Assembly (NCBI GenBank): GCA_934385475.1
Contig: CAKRPS010000012.1
Location: 1-61,757 of the forward strand
DNA from: an uncultured Lachnospiraceae bacterium
GTDB lineage: Bacteria; Bacillota; Clostridia; Lachnospirales; Lachnospiraceae
Direction of reading: 5' to 3'
Length of the DNA stretch: 61,757 nt
Shown in pieces: positions 35,939-44,913 of the stretch (its first letter is position 1; each line of letters starts with the position of its first letter). The notes under the pieces were generated by a model that was not told the DNA's origin, did not search any database, and was given only the letters and a program-made list of their open reading frames with translations. A program made the position numbers and the translations under genes.

Positions 35939-36635
35939 AAAAATGGGCAGTTATGATTTAAAAAGTGAAGTGAATGATAAATACTCCCTGCGTGGCAGAG
36001 TGTTCCAGAAGCTCCGGGAGGACATCCTGAGTGGAAAATACAAGGAGCACGAGGAACTGAAGGAGGTTGCGATCGGGGAAGAGCTTGGTGTCAGCAGAAC
36101 GCCTGTGCGTGAAGCATTCAGACAGCTTGAACTGGAGGGACTGATTCAGATCGTTCCCAATAAGGGTGCCTATGTTACCGGAATTACAGCGAAGGATGTG
36201 AAGGATATTTACATGATCCGCTCCCTTTTGGAAGGACTGTGTGCAAGGCTTGCCACAGAGAAGATTACCGGGGAACAGATGGAGGAGATGGAGGAAAACA
36301 TTTATCTGGCTGATTTTCACGCGCAGAAGGGGCATATGGACCAGATGGCGGAGTTAGATAACCGTTTTCATGACATTTTGTATGAAGCCTGTGATTCAAA
36401 GCTGTTAGAGCATACCTTGAAGGATTATCACCAGTATGTGCTCAGGGTTCGTCAGAAAACTTTATCGAACAATACAAGAGGACGGGCCTCCAACGACGAG
36501 CACCGGCAGATCATGGAGGCGATCAAGGCAGGCGATGCGGATAAAGCAGAACAGCTTGCAAACCGACATATGATCAATGCCTATGATAACATGGTTAAGA
36601 ATGGCCTTTATGAGATTTATGGAGAGATAGAATAG
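35913..36635 (+). CDS. GntR/FadR-family transcriptional regulator (FCD domain)
   Basis: The product of about 240 residues has an N-terminal winged helix (REDILSGKYKEHEELKEVAI, GVSRTPVREAFRQLELEGLI) and an all-helical C-terminal FCD domain with metal/ligand positions D-x-x-F-H-D and N-R-H-M. FCD members usually sense organic acids. Its start overlaps the citrate synthase end, and isocitrate dehydrogenase follows, so it probably responds to a citrate, 2-oxoglutarate or related metabolite and controls this local set. ATGs at 35913, 35928 and 35943 are in frame; the ribosome site AAGGAG is badly spaced for all, so the start is uncertain. Confidence 0.85.
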   Translation: MEKKEMRSKKMGSYDLKSEVNDKYSLRGRVFQKLREDILSGKYKEHEELKEVAIGEELGVSRTPVREAFRQLELEGLIQIVPNKGAYVTGITAKDVKDIYMIRSLLEGLCARLATEKITGEQMEEMEENIYLADFHAQKGHMDQMAELDNRFHDILYEACDSKLLEHTLKDYHQYVLRVRQKTLSNNTRGRASNDEHRQIMEAIKAGDADKAEQLANRHMINAYDNMVKNGLYEIYGEIE

Positions 36636-36674
36636 CTATAGAGAAAGATAATTACGAAACAAAGAACTTATGAT

Positions 36675-36839
36675 AGAAGTGTGCAAATCGAATAACCAGC
36701 CAGGACGCGCTTTCGCTCCGTTCCGGACGCAATGGTACGTAAGTGGCTAAAATACAGCCACTAAGTACCGAGGTTCGCAGTTTTGCGAACCTTTGTCCTC
36801 TCAAGGGTCCTTTGCTTGGTTATTGATTTGTATACTTCA
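36675..36839. repeat. 165-bp inverted-repeat element with internal hairpins (MITE-like)
   Basis: The ends are imperfect inverted repeats of about 26 bases: GAAGTGTGCAAATCGAATAACC on the left pairs with GGTTATTGATTTGTATACTTC on the right. Inside lie an AGGAC/GTCCT pair, a hairpin of about 15 bp at 36734-36769 and a perfect 9-bp hairpin at 36771-36792. No open frame of note is present. It fills most of the 285-base gap between the GntR gene and icd. It may be a non-autonomous mobile element or a structured RNA. Confidence 0.6.
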
Positions 36840-36920
36840 ATGTGAGGATTTATGAGTTTTGTAATTGCCTAATAGTTATAGAGAGTATAGAGAGTAAGAA
36901 GGGAAAGGAAGGAAACAGTG

Positions 36921-38123
36921 ATGGATAAGATTCAGATGACCAACCCGCTCGTGGAGATGGATGGCGATGAGATGACCAGGATTCTCTGGAAGATGATCAA
37001 GGAGGAGCTTCTTCTTCCATATATTGATCTGAAGACAGAGTACTATGATCTTGGTCTGGAGCATCGAAATGAGACGAACGATCAGGTGACGGTCGATTCC
37101 GCAGAAGCGACCAAGAAATATGGTGTTGCGGTAAAGTGTGCTACGATTACCCCAAATGCGGCCAGAATGTCCGAGTATCATCTCAAGGAAATGTGGAAGA
37201 GCCCTAACGGAACAATCCGTGCAGCACTTGATGGAACGGTATTCCGTGCGCCTATCATCGTTAAGGGAATAGAGCCTTGTGTGAAAAACTGGGAAAAGCC
37301 GATCACACTTGCGCGTCATGCGTATGGTGATGTCTATAAGAATGTGGAGATCAAGGTTCCGGGTGCCGGAAAGGCAGAACTGGTATTTACCGGAGAGGAC
37401 GGAACAGAGATCCGTGAGACGATCCATAACTTTACAGGTTCCGGTATCATACAGGGAATCCATAACACGGACAAGTCGATAGAAAGCTTTGCAAGGGCAT
37501 GTTTCTCCTATGCACTTGATACAAAGCAGGATTTGTGGTTTGCAACCAAGGACACGATATCCAAGAAGTACGATCACAACTTTAAGGACATCTTTCAGGA
37601 GATCTTTGATGCGGAATACAAAGAGAAGTTCGACAAGGCAGGAATAGAGTATTTCTATACGCTGATCGATGATGCGGTAGCGCGCGTGATGAAAGCGAAA
37701 GGTGGATTTATCTGGGCCTGCAAGAACTATGACGGAGATGTAATGAGTGACATGGTTTCCTCAGCGTTCGGCTCTCTTGCAATGATGACCTCCGTACTGG
37801 TTTCACCGAGCGGCGTTTACGAGTACGAGGCAGCACACGGCACGGTACAGAGACATTATTACAAGCACCTGAAAGGGGAGGAGACATCGACAAATTCGGT
37901 AGCGACGATCTTCGCCTGGACGGGAGCCCTGAGAAAGCGTGGAGAACTTGACGGTAATAAGGCTCTTATGGAGTTCGCGGATAAGCTGGAGAGAGCAACC
38001 ATCAAGACGATCGAGGATGGCAGGATGACAAAGGATCTGGCACTGATCACTTCCCTTAAGGATGTGACGGTTCTGAACAGTGAGAATTTCATCAAGGCTG
38101 TCAGAGAGACAATGGAGCAGTAA
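36921..38123 (+). CDS. icd: NADP-dependent isocitrate dehydrogenase (type II)
   Basis: The 400-residue enzyme belongs to the class resembling mitochondrial NADP-IDH: an N-terminal [21 protein letters not shown] segment, [19 protein letters not shown] (substrate loop), [20 protein letters not shown] (metal aspartates) and [13 protein letters not shown] with the NADP-binding region. It oxidatively decarboxylates isocitrate to 2-oxoglutarate and yields NADPH. With the upstream citrate synthase it forms an oxidative branch towards glutamate; aconitase is not in the window. GGAAGG precedes ATG 36921, and an adjacent GTG at 36918 is in frame. Confidence 0.95.
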   Translation: MDKIQMTNPLVEMDGDEMTRILWKMIKEELLLPYIDLKTEYYDLGLEHRNETNDQVTVDSAEATKKYGVAVKCATITPNAARMSEYHLKEMWKSPNGTIRAALDGTVFRAPIIVKGIEPCVKNWEKPITLARHAYGDVYKNVEIKVPGAGKAELVFTGEDGTEIRETIHNFTGSGIIQGIHNTDKSIESFARACFSYALDTKQDLWFATKDTISKKYDHNFKDIFQEIFDAEYKEKFDKAGIEYFYTLIDDAVARVMKAKGGFIWACKNYDGDVMSDMVSSAFGSLAMMTSVLVSPSGVYEYEAAHGTVQRHYYKHLKGEETSTNSVATIFAWTGALRKRGELDGNKALMEFADKLERATIKTIEDGRMTKDLALITSLKDVTVLNSENFIKAVRETMEQ

Positions 38124-38127
38124 TAAC

Positions 38128-38169
38128 AAAATGGGAAACACTCTATTCAGAGAGTGCTTCCCATTTTTC
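38128..38169. terminator. Bidirectional terminator between icd and the ABC-F gene
   Basis: AATGGGAA pairs with TTCCCATT and CACTCT with AGAGTG, with one mismatch between (38130-38165); A and T runs flank both sides. The stop codon of the convergent ABC-F gene lies in the loop region. Confidence 0.9.
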
Positions 38170-40080
38170 ATAAAGTGCCGACAATGCAGAATCGTTTGAT
38201 TCTTTTTCCTGGGAAAGCGTCTGCAATTTGGCAACATCGGTACAGATTTCCGGCAAGGCCATCTGCTGTTCGATTTCGGTGTTACGCGCCTCCAGATCTG
38301 TGATTTCCGCCTCGCATTTTTGAATGGCATTTTCTTTTTTGCGCTGTGCAGCCTGCTGTTCCTTTTTACTTTTCCAATCCTGTTTGCTCTGTGAATCCGA
38401 GGCATCCGGGGTTTTTGCAATGCTCTGGACCGATCCGGAGACTGTCCTGTCAGAGGAAAGTTGCATTTCCGGCTGTTCTGCTTTTTTCTCCAGATAATAG
38501 TCATAATTACCGAGGTATGTGGTCAGCGCCTTGTGATCCAGTTCGAGAATACGGCTTGCGGTCTTGTTGATAAAATAACGGTCATGGGATACGTACAGAA
38601 CCGTTCCGGTGTAACCGTTCAAGGCATCCTCCAGAATTTCCTTTGATACAATATCCAGATGGTTGGTCGGCTCGTCGAGGATCAGAAAGTTGGCTTCGGA
38701 CAGCATCAGCTTGGCAAGAGATACCCGGCCGCGTTCTCCACCGCTGAGGGTCTTGATCTGCTTAAATACATCGTCTCCGGTAAACAGAAAGGCGGCGAGT
38801 GTATTGCGGATTTCTGTGTTGCTGAGTGATGGGTAATCATCCGAAATCTCCTCAAAGATGGTCTTATCCATATGTAAAACGTGGTGTTCCTGATCGTAAT
38901 AGCCGATCTGCACCTTGGCACCGATACGGATTTCACCGGCATCGGGAGGAAGCAGTTCGTTGATCATTTTCAGAATCGTGGTTTTGCCGGTTCCGTTGTC
39001 GCCGATGATCGCAACGTGTTCCCCTTTCTTGATATCCATATTCAGGTGTTCAAACAGGGTGAGGGAACCAAAATGTTTGGAAAGATCCTCAATGTGCAGC
39101 ACATCGTTACCGCTTTCAAACTGGGGGGTCAGCTTGAGATGCATGTCAGCGCGTACTTCCGTAGGCTTTTCCAGAAGTTCTGTTTTCTCCAGCATTTTTT
39201 CACGGCTCTCGGCCCTTTTGATCGATTTCTCACGGTTAAAGGATTTCAGCTTTTCAATGACAGCTTCCTGATGCTGGATATAGCTTTGCTGTTTCAGGTA
39301 AGCGTTGTAGCTGGCAGTGCGCAGGATTTCTTTCTTGGCGGCGTAATCGGTGTAATTTCCGGAGAAAACAGTTGCCTTTGTGTTGTCCAGTTCAATTACC
39401 TTGTTAGCGATCTTATCCAGAAAATAACGGTCATGGGATACAATGATGACCGCTCCCTTATAGTTCAGAAGATAATTTTCGAGCCAGGCGATAGAAGACA
39501 TATCCAGGTGGTTGGTAGGCTCGTCCAAAATAATAAGATTGGGCTTTTGCAGCAGAAGCTTTCCAAGTGCGACACGGGTTTTCTGACCGCCGGAAAGAGA
39601 GGAGATGGATTTGGAGAATTCCTCCTCTGTAAAACCAAGTCCTTTCAAAACACCTGTCAGTTCACTCTTGTAGGCATAACCGTTTGCCTCTTCAAAAGCA
39701 TGGGTCAGGTTTGCATAAAGATTCATAAGCTGCTCAAGCTGATCGCCCGCAGCGTTTTTCATCTGCAGCTCGATGGAGTGCATACGTGTCTCCATGTCGA
39801 TGATGTTCTGCTTCACTGACAGAAGCTCTGTATAAATGGTATTATCACCGGAGACTGCCTCATGCTGTGACAGATAACCGATGGTCTTGTCCTTGGACAC
39901 TATTACGGTTCCGGAATCGGCAGACAGTTCGCCCATCACGATCCGGAGCAGGGTGGTCTTGCCGGCACCGTTGATTCCGACGATGGCGGCCTTGTCATAG
40001 TCTTCTATATGAAAAGATACATTTTGGAGTACCGGAACCTCCAAAAAGGATTTATATAAAGCGTTAACTGATAGAATCAT
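38143..40080 (-). CDS. ABC-F family ATP-binding protein
   Basis: The 645-residue cytosolic protein has two ATPase domains and no membrane segments. Domain 1: Walker A GINGAGKTTLLR, signature LSGGQKTR, Walker B LIILDEPTNHLD. Domain 2: GDNGTGKTTILK, LSGGERGR and FLILDEPTNHLD. A linker of about 80 residues joins them, and a charged C-terminal coiled coil ends the protein. ABC-F proteins act on ribosomes, rescuing stalled complexes or protecting from antibiotics; which subtype this is cannot be decided by eye, though the length and C-terminal arm fit the YdiF/Uup type. ATG 40080 has GGAGG eight bases upstream. Confidence 0.93.
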   Translation of the reverse strand: MILSVNALYKSFLEVPVLQNVSFHIEDYDKAAIVGINGAGKTTLLRIVMGELSADSGTVIVSKDKTIGYLSQHEAVSGDNTIYTELLSVKQNIIDMETRMHSIELQMKNAAGDQLEQLMNLYANLTHAFEEANGYAYKSELTGVLKGLGFTEEEFSKSISSLSGGQKTRVALGKLLLQKPNLIILDEPTNHLDMSSIAWLENYLLNYKGAVIIVSHDRYFLDKIANKVIELDNTKATVFSGNYTDYAAKKEILRTASYNAYLKQQSYIQHQEAVIEKLKSFNREKSIKRAESREKMLEKTELLEKPTEVRADMHLKLTPQFESGNDVLHIEDLSKHFGSLTLFEHLNMDIKKGEHVAIIGDNGTGKTTILKMINELLPPDAGEIRIGAKVQIGYYDQEHHVLHMDKTIFEEISDDYPSLSNTEIRNTLAAFLFTGDDVFKQIKTLSGGERGRVSLAKLMLSEANFLILDEPTNHLDIVSKEILEDALNGYTGTVLYVSHDRYFINKTASRILELDHKALTTYLGNYDYYLEKKAEQPEMQLSSDRTVSGSVQSIAKTPDASDSQSKQDWKSKKEQQAAQRKKENAIQKCEAEITDLEARNTEIEQQMALPEICTDVAKLQTLSQEKESNDSALSALYEKWEALSE

Positions 40081-40100
40081 TGTCGTTACCTCCAAACGAT

Positions 40101-40130
40101 AGTTTAGCAAGGCATAGATACAAATGTCAA
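40101..40130 (-). promoter_or_regulatory. Promoter of the ABC-F gene
   Basis: On the minus strand: TTGACA, an 18-base spacer and TAAACT, about 20 bases before the coding start. No long antibiotic-sensing leader fits in the gap. Confidence 0.65.
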
Positions 40131-40144
40131 ATAGGTTTATCGGC

Positions 40145-40173
40145 TTGCCTTTTTTTTAACGAAGTTGTATACT
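40145..40173 (+). promoter_or_regulatory. Promoter of rex
   Basis: TTGCCT (40145-40150), a 17-base spacer and TATACT (40168-40173), divergent from the ABC-F promoter. Confidence 0.6.
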
Positions 40174-40243
40174 GAAAAAGAACAAAAACCGAGAGAGAAT
40201 GATACGGTTACATTGTATTCTCGGGAAGCATGGGGTAATAGAG

Positions 40244-40879
40244 TTGGAGCAGAAAGAAATTTCCCAAGCTGTTATCGGACGTTTGCCAAGATATTTCCGA
40301 TATCTGGGAGAACTGAAGGACGAGGGAACAGAGCGGGTATCCTCGCAGGAACTCAGCGATATCATGGGAGTTACCGCTTCGCAGATTCGTCAGGATCTCA
40401 ACAATTTCGGCGGTTTCGGACAGCAGGGATATGGATACAACGTCGGTTATCTATATGAGGAAATCGGCAAGATACTGGGCCTTGATAAAGAACATAATCT
40501 GATCATTGTCGGTGCCGGACATCTGGGGCAGGCACTGGTCAATTATATGAATTTTGAGAGAAGAGGATTTATTTTCCGGGGGATATTTGATAACAATCAG
40601 GAGATTTACGGGAAAAAGATCCGTGGGATAACGGTAAGACCGATGACAGAGATGGAGCGCTTTGTCAAGGAAAATGACATTGACATTGCAGTTCTTGCCA
40701 TTCCCAAGACAAGCGCTGTGGAAGTTGCAGAACAGCTTGTATCTTATGGGATCAAAGGGATTTGGAACTTTGCACATGTGGATTTGTGTGTACCGAAAGA
40801 GATAAAGGTAGAAAATGTACATTTATCCGACAGTCTGATGAAACTGTCCTACAATCTTTCATCAAGGGAAGAGAGATGA
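40244..40879 (+). CDS. rex: Redox-sensing transcriptional repressor Rex
   Basis: Rex senses the NADH/NAD ratio and represses fermentation genes when NADH is low. The N-terminal winged helix (LPRYFRYLGEL, SSQELSDIMGVTASQIRQDLNNFG) is followed by GQQGYGYNV and a Rossmann domain with GAGHLGQAL. The final helix used for domain swapping is present. A TTG start at 40244 gives 211 residues and the usual family N-terminus (MEQKEISQAVIGRLP); an ATG at 40199 would add 15 residues and is possible because transcription starts near 40180. No palindromic Rex operator was recognised in the window. Confidence 0.93.
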   Translation: MEQKEISQAVIGRLPRYFRYLGELKDEGTERVSSQELSDIMGVTASQIRQDLNNFGGFGQQGYGYNVGYLYEEIGKILGLDKEHNLIIVGAGHLGQALVNYMNFERRGFIFRGIFDNNQEIYGKKIRGITVRPMTEMERFVKENDIDIAVLAIPKTSAVEVAEQLVSYGIKGIWNFAHVDLCVPKEIKVENVHLSDSLMKLSYNLSSREER

Positions 40880-40916
40880 AATCCTTTCGGTTGTCAAAAG
40901 AGGGGGAGCAATACAT

Positions 40917-41579
40917 ATGGCTAAGGATGATGGGGCATTCAGACAGGCGTTAGATGGGAAGAAGATTCCGGTGCTGACCCTTGACAATAACTGGCACAGG
41001 CTTTTCACCCAGGTGGAGCATACACCTGAGATTCAGGCGGTTGAGAAGCAGCTGAATGAGCTGATCAAGCGTCAGGGCAAGGCAAATACGGAGAGCAAGG
41101 ACATTGTCCGGCTTAAGAGAAAGCTTCTGGATGAGATCATGACGCTTGCAGACAGGATAGACAGCAGGAACTCCAGAAAATATGAGAAAGAGATGTCGGA
41201 GCATCAGCGTCTGGTCGGTGAATGCAATGACAAGCTGAATGGTTATCGACAGGAGATCGCGGAGCTGCCCGATGAGATCGAAAAGGTCAATGAGCGGCTG
41301 ATGCTGATCACAATGAGGGAGTGCTATGAAAGGCTACAGCGAAATACCGCAGAGATCGATGCGATCGACGCATGGATCATAGAGATCCGGAAGGAACTGA
41401 AAAAGAAAACTGTTCGCAAAAAAGAAAAAGAAAATATGAATTTTCAGCTATACTCGTATATGCACGATCTGTTTGGCGCAGATGTGATGGAACTTTTCGA
41501 TCTGAAGTATAATCCGGAAGAAAGACATCGCATGCAGCAGGAGGCTGAGACGGACGAGGATATAACAGAGGATTCCTAA
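40917..41579 (+). CDS. Conserved hypothetical coiled-coil protein
   Basis: The 220-residue protein has a short globular start (ALDGKKIPVLTLDNNWHRLF), then long charged helices with heptad patterns (about 35-175), and an acidic C-terminus with NPEERHRMQQEAETDEDI. No signal, membrane segment or enzyme motif is visible. It lies 37 bases after rex with a GGGGGAG site and ends at a terminator, so rex and this gene form one unit. It resembles a protein family seen in Lachnospiraceae but I know no function for it. Confidence 0.8.
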   Translation: MAKDDGAFRQALDGKKIPVLTLDNNWHRLFTQVEHTPEIQAVEKQLNELIKRQGKANTESKDIVRLKRKLLDEIMTLADRIDSRNSRKYEKEMSEHQRLVGECNDKLNGYRQEIAELPDEIEKVNERLMLITMRECYERLQRNTAEIDAIDAWIIEIRKELKKKTVRKKEKENMNFQLYSYMHDLFGADVMELFDLKYNPEERHRMQQEAETDEDITEDS

Positions 41580-41589
41580 AGCAGCAAAG

Positions 41590-41626
41590 AGGCGCAAAAA
41601 TCACAAGATTTTGCGCCTTTCTCTTT
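41590..41626 (+). terminator. Terminator of the rex unit
   Basis: AGGCGCAAAA (41590-41599) pairs with TTTTGCGCCT (41609-41618), followed by TTCTCTTT. Confidence 0.85.
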
Positions 41627-41661
41627 AGAAGAGGAAAGTTAGAGAAGGAGATAGCGATTTT

Positions 41662-43227
41662 ATGAAAAGATATCTGGTATCCGCCTCAGAGATGAAGCGG
41701 TATGATCAAAATACAACCGACATTTTCAAGGTTCCATCACTGCTTCTGATGGAACGGGCAGCGATTGTGACAGTAGAGGAATTACAGCGTGAGCGGGGCA
41801 AAATCCCCTGTAAGGTGCTGATCGTTGCCGGACAGGGAAATAACGGTGGCGACGGGCTTGCTGTGGGAAGACTTCTGATGCAACAGGGGTATCAGGTTAC
41901 CTTTGTACAGATCGGCGATCCGGCAAAGCAGAGTGCGCAGACAAGACAGCAGAGAGAAATTCTCGAGGCATATGGAGCATGTTTTTATGACAGAATAGAA
42001 GGCCGTGAATATGCTATAATAATAGACGCTTTATTCGGGGTAGGGTTATCCAGAAATCCGGAAGGGGTATACGCACAGACGATCCATACGATAAATGCCA
42101 TCCGGGAGAAGGAGCATGCCTGTGTCTGCAGTATTGATATTCCCTCCGGGATCCATTCCGATACCGGAGCGGTGATGGGATGTGCAGTGGAAGCCGATCT
42201 TACGGTAACCTACGGGTTTGAGAAGCTTGGACAGATTCTGTATCCGGGAGCTTTTCATTGCGGGAGACTTTGCTGCAGGGATATCGGAATCCTGAAGGAA
42301 AGCTTTGCAGGTACGCCTCCTTTTTGGTACTGTCTGGAAAATGCACAGGATGCCCCGCTGCAATCAAGGAGAGCGGATGGAAACAAAGGAACTTTTGGAA
42401 AGGTGCTTGCGGTTGTTGGAAGCAGTGAGATCTGCGGAGCGGCTCTGCTGGCGGCCAAAGCAGTATTCCGGTCGGGTGCCGGTATGGTTAAGGTGGTGAC
42501 GGTGGCAGAGAACAGGGAGACATTGCAACAGAGTGTTCCTGAAGCGATGCTGCTTACCTATACAGAAGGTGAAACAGACAGTGCAGAGTGGAGAGAGAAG
42601 CTGCACCAGTCCTTTGAATGGGCAGACTGTATCCTGATCGGTCCGGGAATCGGAACAGCGCAGGATGCAGAGAGACTTTTGGAGGAGTGTATCGTGAACA
42701 GTGATCTGCCACTTGTGGCGGATGCAGATGCGTTGAACCTGCTTTCCGAGAAGAAGGTGCTTATCGAGGCACTTCAGAAACAAAGAGAACGGGCCGTGGT
42801 GCTCACACCTCATCTGGGAGAATTTGCAAGGCTCTGTAAAGTGACAATCCCGGAGGTGAAAAAGAGATTGCTTTCCTATCCGCGAAAGCTTGCAGAAGAG
42901 CTTTGCTGTACCATAGTCTGTAAGGATGCGAGAACGGTTGTCGTGTCACATGACAAGAGGGAAGGATATCTCAATATCACCGGAAACAGCGGTATGGCGA
43001 CGGCAGGGAGCGGCGATGTGCTTGCAGGAATGATAGCCGGGATTCTGGCGCAGTCAGGAGAGGCAGACAGGGCCGCGGTGAGCGGAGTGCTTTTACATGG
43101 AATTGCGGGAGATCTCGCAGCCGGAAAGAGGACGGAAACGTCGATGATGGCTACAGATCTTTCGGATCATATACAGGATGTTTTTAAATTAGCCAGTCAG
43201 GCAAAAGAGGAGGCAGATGTACTATGA
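41662..43227 (+). CDS. nnr: Bifunctional NAD(P)H-hydrate epimerase / ADP-dependent dehydratase
   Basis: The 521-residue fusion repairs damaged NADH and NADPH hydrates. The N-terminal YjeF_N epimerase half (about 1-215) shows GQGNNGGDGLAVGRLL and ALFGVGLSR; the C-terminal dehydratase half (about 230-515) has GSSEICGAALLAAKAVFRSGAG, HLGEFARL and the ATP-site signature NSGMATAGSGDVLAGMIAGIL near residue 440. The stop overlaps the alr start by four bases (ATGA), so the two are translationally coupled. AAGGAG lies upstream of ATG 41662. Confidence 0.95.
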   Translation: MKRYLVSASEMKRYDQNTTDIFKVPSLLLMERAAIVTVEELQRERGKIPCKVLIVAGQGNNGGDGLAVGRLLMQQGYQVTFVQIGDPAKQSAQTRQQREILEAYGACFYDRIEGREYAIIIDALFGVGLSRNPEGVYAQTIHTINAIREKEHACVCSIDIPSGIHSDTGAVMGCAVEADLTVTYGFEKLGQILYPGAFHCGRLCCRDIGILKESFAGTPPFWYCLENAQDAPLQSRRADGNKGTFGKVLAVVGSSEICGAALLAAKAVFRSGAGMVKVVTVAENRETLQQSVPEAMLLTYTEGETDSAEWREKLHQSFEWADCILIGPGIGTAQDAERLLEECIVNSDLPLVADADALNLLSEKKVLIEALQKQRERAVVLTPHLGEFARLCKVTIPEVKKRLLSYPRKLAEELCCTIVCKDARTVVVSHDKREGYLNITGNSGMATAGSGDVLAGMIAGILAQSGEADRAAVSGVLLHGIAGDLAAGKRTETSMMATDLSDHIQDVFKLASQAKEEADVL

Positions 43228-44399
43228 AAGAAAATTATCAAAGAGTGTGGGCTGAGGTTGACCTGGATGCGGTGTGCTACAATATGGAGCAGATGCATGG
43301 CAATATTGATCCGCATACCAAAATGGTAGGAGTCATCAAGACAGACGGCTATGGACACGGAGCGATACCAATTGCCAGAGAACTGGAGAAAATGGATTAC
43401 GTGTGGGGATATGCCACAGCAACCGTCGAGGAGGCATTAAGCCTGCGGAGAGCCGGTATGGAGAAGCCTATCCTGATTCTGGGATATACATTTCCTTACT
43501 GTTATGAAGATCTGATCCGTTATGAGATCCGTCCGGCAGTGTTCCGGGAGGATATGCTTTCGCAGCTTTCCGAATGTGCTGCAAGGCTTGGAAAGAAAGC
43601 CAAAATTCATGTGAAGGTAGATACCGGAATGACCAGAGTCGGAATACGGCCCGATGAGAGCGGTCTTGCCTTTGTGAAGAAGGTGCTTGCGACGCAGGGA
43701 GTTGAGCTGGAGGGCATGTTTACCCATTTTGCAAGGGCTGATGAAAAGGATAAGACCTATGCCAGAAGACAGTTGAAGCGTCTGAAGGATTTTATGGAGC
43801 TTGTGGAAAAGGAAACCGGCTACCATATTCCGCTCAAGCACTGCTCAAACAGCGCGAGTATTGTGGAGCTGCCGGAAGCCAATATGGATCTGGTCAGGGC
43901 AGGAATAACACTTTATGGACTCTGGCCTTCAGATCAGGTGTCAAAGGAGATCGTTCCGTTGAAACCGGTGCTTTCGTTAAGGAGCCACATTGTATTTGTC
44001 AAGGAAGTGGAGGAGGGCGTCGGCATCAGCTACGGTGGAACCTTTGTGACACCGCATAAAATGCGGATCGCTACGATCCCAGTTGGCTACGGGGATGGTT
44101 ATCCGAGAGGTCTTTCAGGCAAAGGCTATGTGCTGATCCGTGGGAAGAAGGCTCCTATCCTGGGAAGAGTCTGTATGGATCAGTTTATGGTTGATGTCGA
44201 TGGAATCCCGGAGGCAAAAGAGGGAGATGTTGTCACCCTGATCGGCAGGGACGGAGAAGAGACGATCACGATAGAACAGCTTGGAGAGCTTTCGGGACGG
44301 TTTAACTATGAGCTTGCCTGCGACCTTGGAAAGCGTGTGCCGAGAGTGTATCTCAAGGAAGGAAAGATTACGGAGACGAAGGATTATTTTAACGACTGA
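43224..44399 (+). CDS. alr: Alanine racemase
   Basis: The 391-residue PLP enzyme makes D-alanine for peptidoglycan. The PLP lysine is in GVIKTDGYGHGA near residue 40, the catalytic Tyr region in GVGISYGGTFVT, and RVCMDQFMVDV is the substrate-binding segment. Length is normal for the family. The arrangement nnr-alr-mazF resembles that seen around alr in several Firmicutes. Confidence 0.96.
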   Translation: MKENYQRVWAEVDLDAVCYNMEQMHGNIDPHTKMVGVIKTDGYGHGAIPIARELEKMDYVWGYATATVEEALSLRRAGMEKPILILGYTFPYCYEDLIRYEIRPAVFREDMLSQLSECAARLGKKAKIHVKVDTGMTRVGIRPDESGLAFVKKVLATQGVELEGMFTHFARADEKDKTYARRQLKRLKDFMELVEKETGYHIPLKHCSNSASIVELPEANMDLVRAGITLYGLWPSDQVSKEIVPLKPVLSLRSHIVFVKEVEEGVGISYGGTFVTPHKMRIATIPVGYGDGYPRGLSGKGYVLIRGKKAPILGRVCMDQFMVDVDGIPEAKEGDVVTLIGRDGEETITIEQLGELSGRFNYELACDLGKRVPRVYLKEGKITETKDYFND

Positions 44400-44489
44400 T
44401 TATCATGTATACCCTTAGAGAAACTGGCAATACTATTGCTGACAGTGAGAAAGAACAAGCAGATTGCTGGATTGATTTAAAGGAAGTGT

Positions 44490-44837
44490 ATGGTAATGAG
44501 AAGAGGAGATATTTATTACGCAGATTTAAGACCGGTGATCGGATCGGAGCAGGGAGGAATCCGTCCGGTCCTGATCATCCAGAACGATATAGGAAATAAG
44601 CATAGTCCGACTGTGATCTGTGCTGCCATTACATCAAAGCTGAACAAGGCGAAGCTGCCGACACATATAGAACTGAATGCCGGAAAATACGATATGGTCA
44701 AGGACTCCGTTATTTTACTGGAGCAGCTCAGGACCATCGACAAGAAAAGGCTGAAAGACAGAGTGTGCCATCTTGACCCGGAAATTATGAAGGAAGTCAA
44801 CGTGGGATTGATGATAAGTCTGGAACTTACTACATAA
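44490..44837 (+). CDS. mazF: MazF/NdoA-family mRNA endoribonuclease toxin
   Basis: The 115-residue protein matches the MazF/EndoA fold in order: [20 protein letters not shown] (substrate-contact Arg and Glu), [33 protein letters not shown] and [11 protein letters not shown]. MazF cleaves single-stranded RNA at short motifs. The usual MazE-type antitoxin between alr and mazF, as in Bacillus, is absent: only 90 bases separate the genes. ATG 44490 has AAAGGAA upstream; ATG 44496 is also possible. Regulation and neutralising partner are unknown. Confidence 0.93.
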   Translation: MVMRRGDIYYADLRPVIGSEQGGIRPVLIIQNDIGNKHSPTVICAAITSKLNKAKLPTHIELNAGKYDMVKDSVILLEQLRTIDKKRLKDRVCHLDPEIMKEVNVGLMISLELTT

Positions 44838-44850
44838 TTCCGGAGAAAAT

Positions 44851-44879
44851 TTGACACACTTTGTATTCCTTGCTATCAT
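44851..44879 (+). promoter_or_regulatory. Promoter of the CNNM/CBS gene
   Basis: TTGACA (44851-44856), a 17-base spacer and TATCAT (44874-44879), 35 bases before the coding start. Confidence 0.8.
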
Positions 44880-44913
44880 ACAAAATAAAAAGCATGAGGA
44901 AGGAAGCGTAATT

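Noticed and set aside
44405..44599. Short frame between alr and mazF as a MazE antitoxin
   Set aside because: It overlaps mazF in another frame, has no ribosome site and no ribbon-helix-helix pattern.
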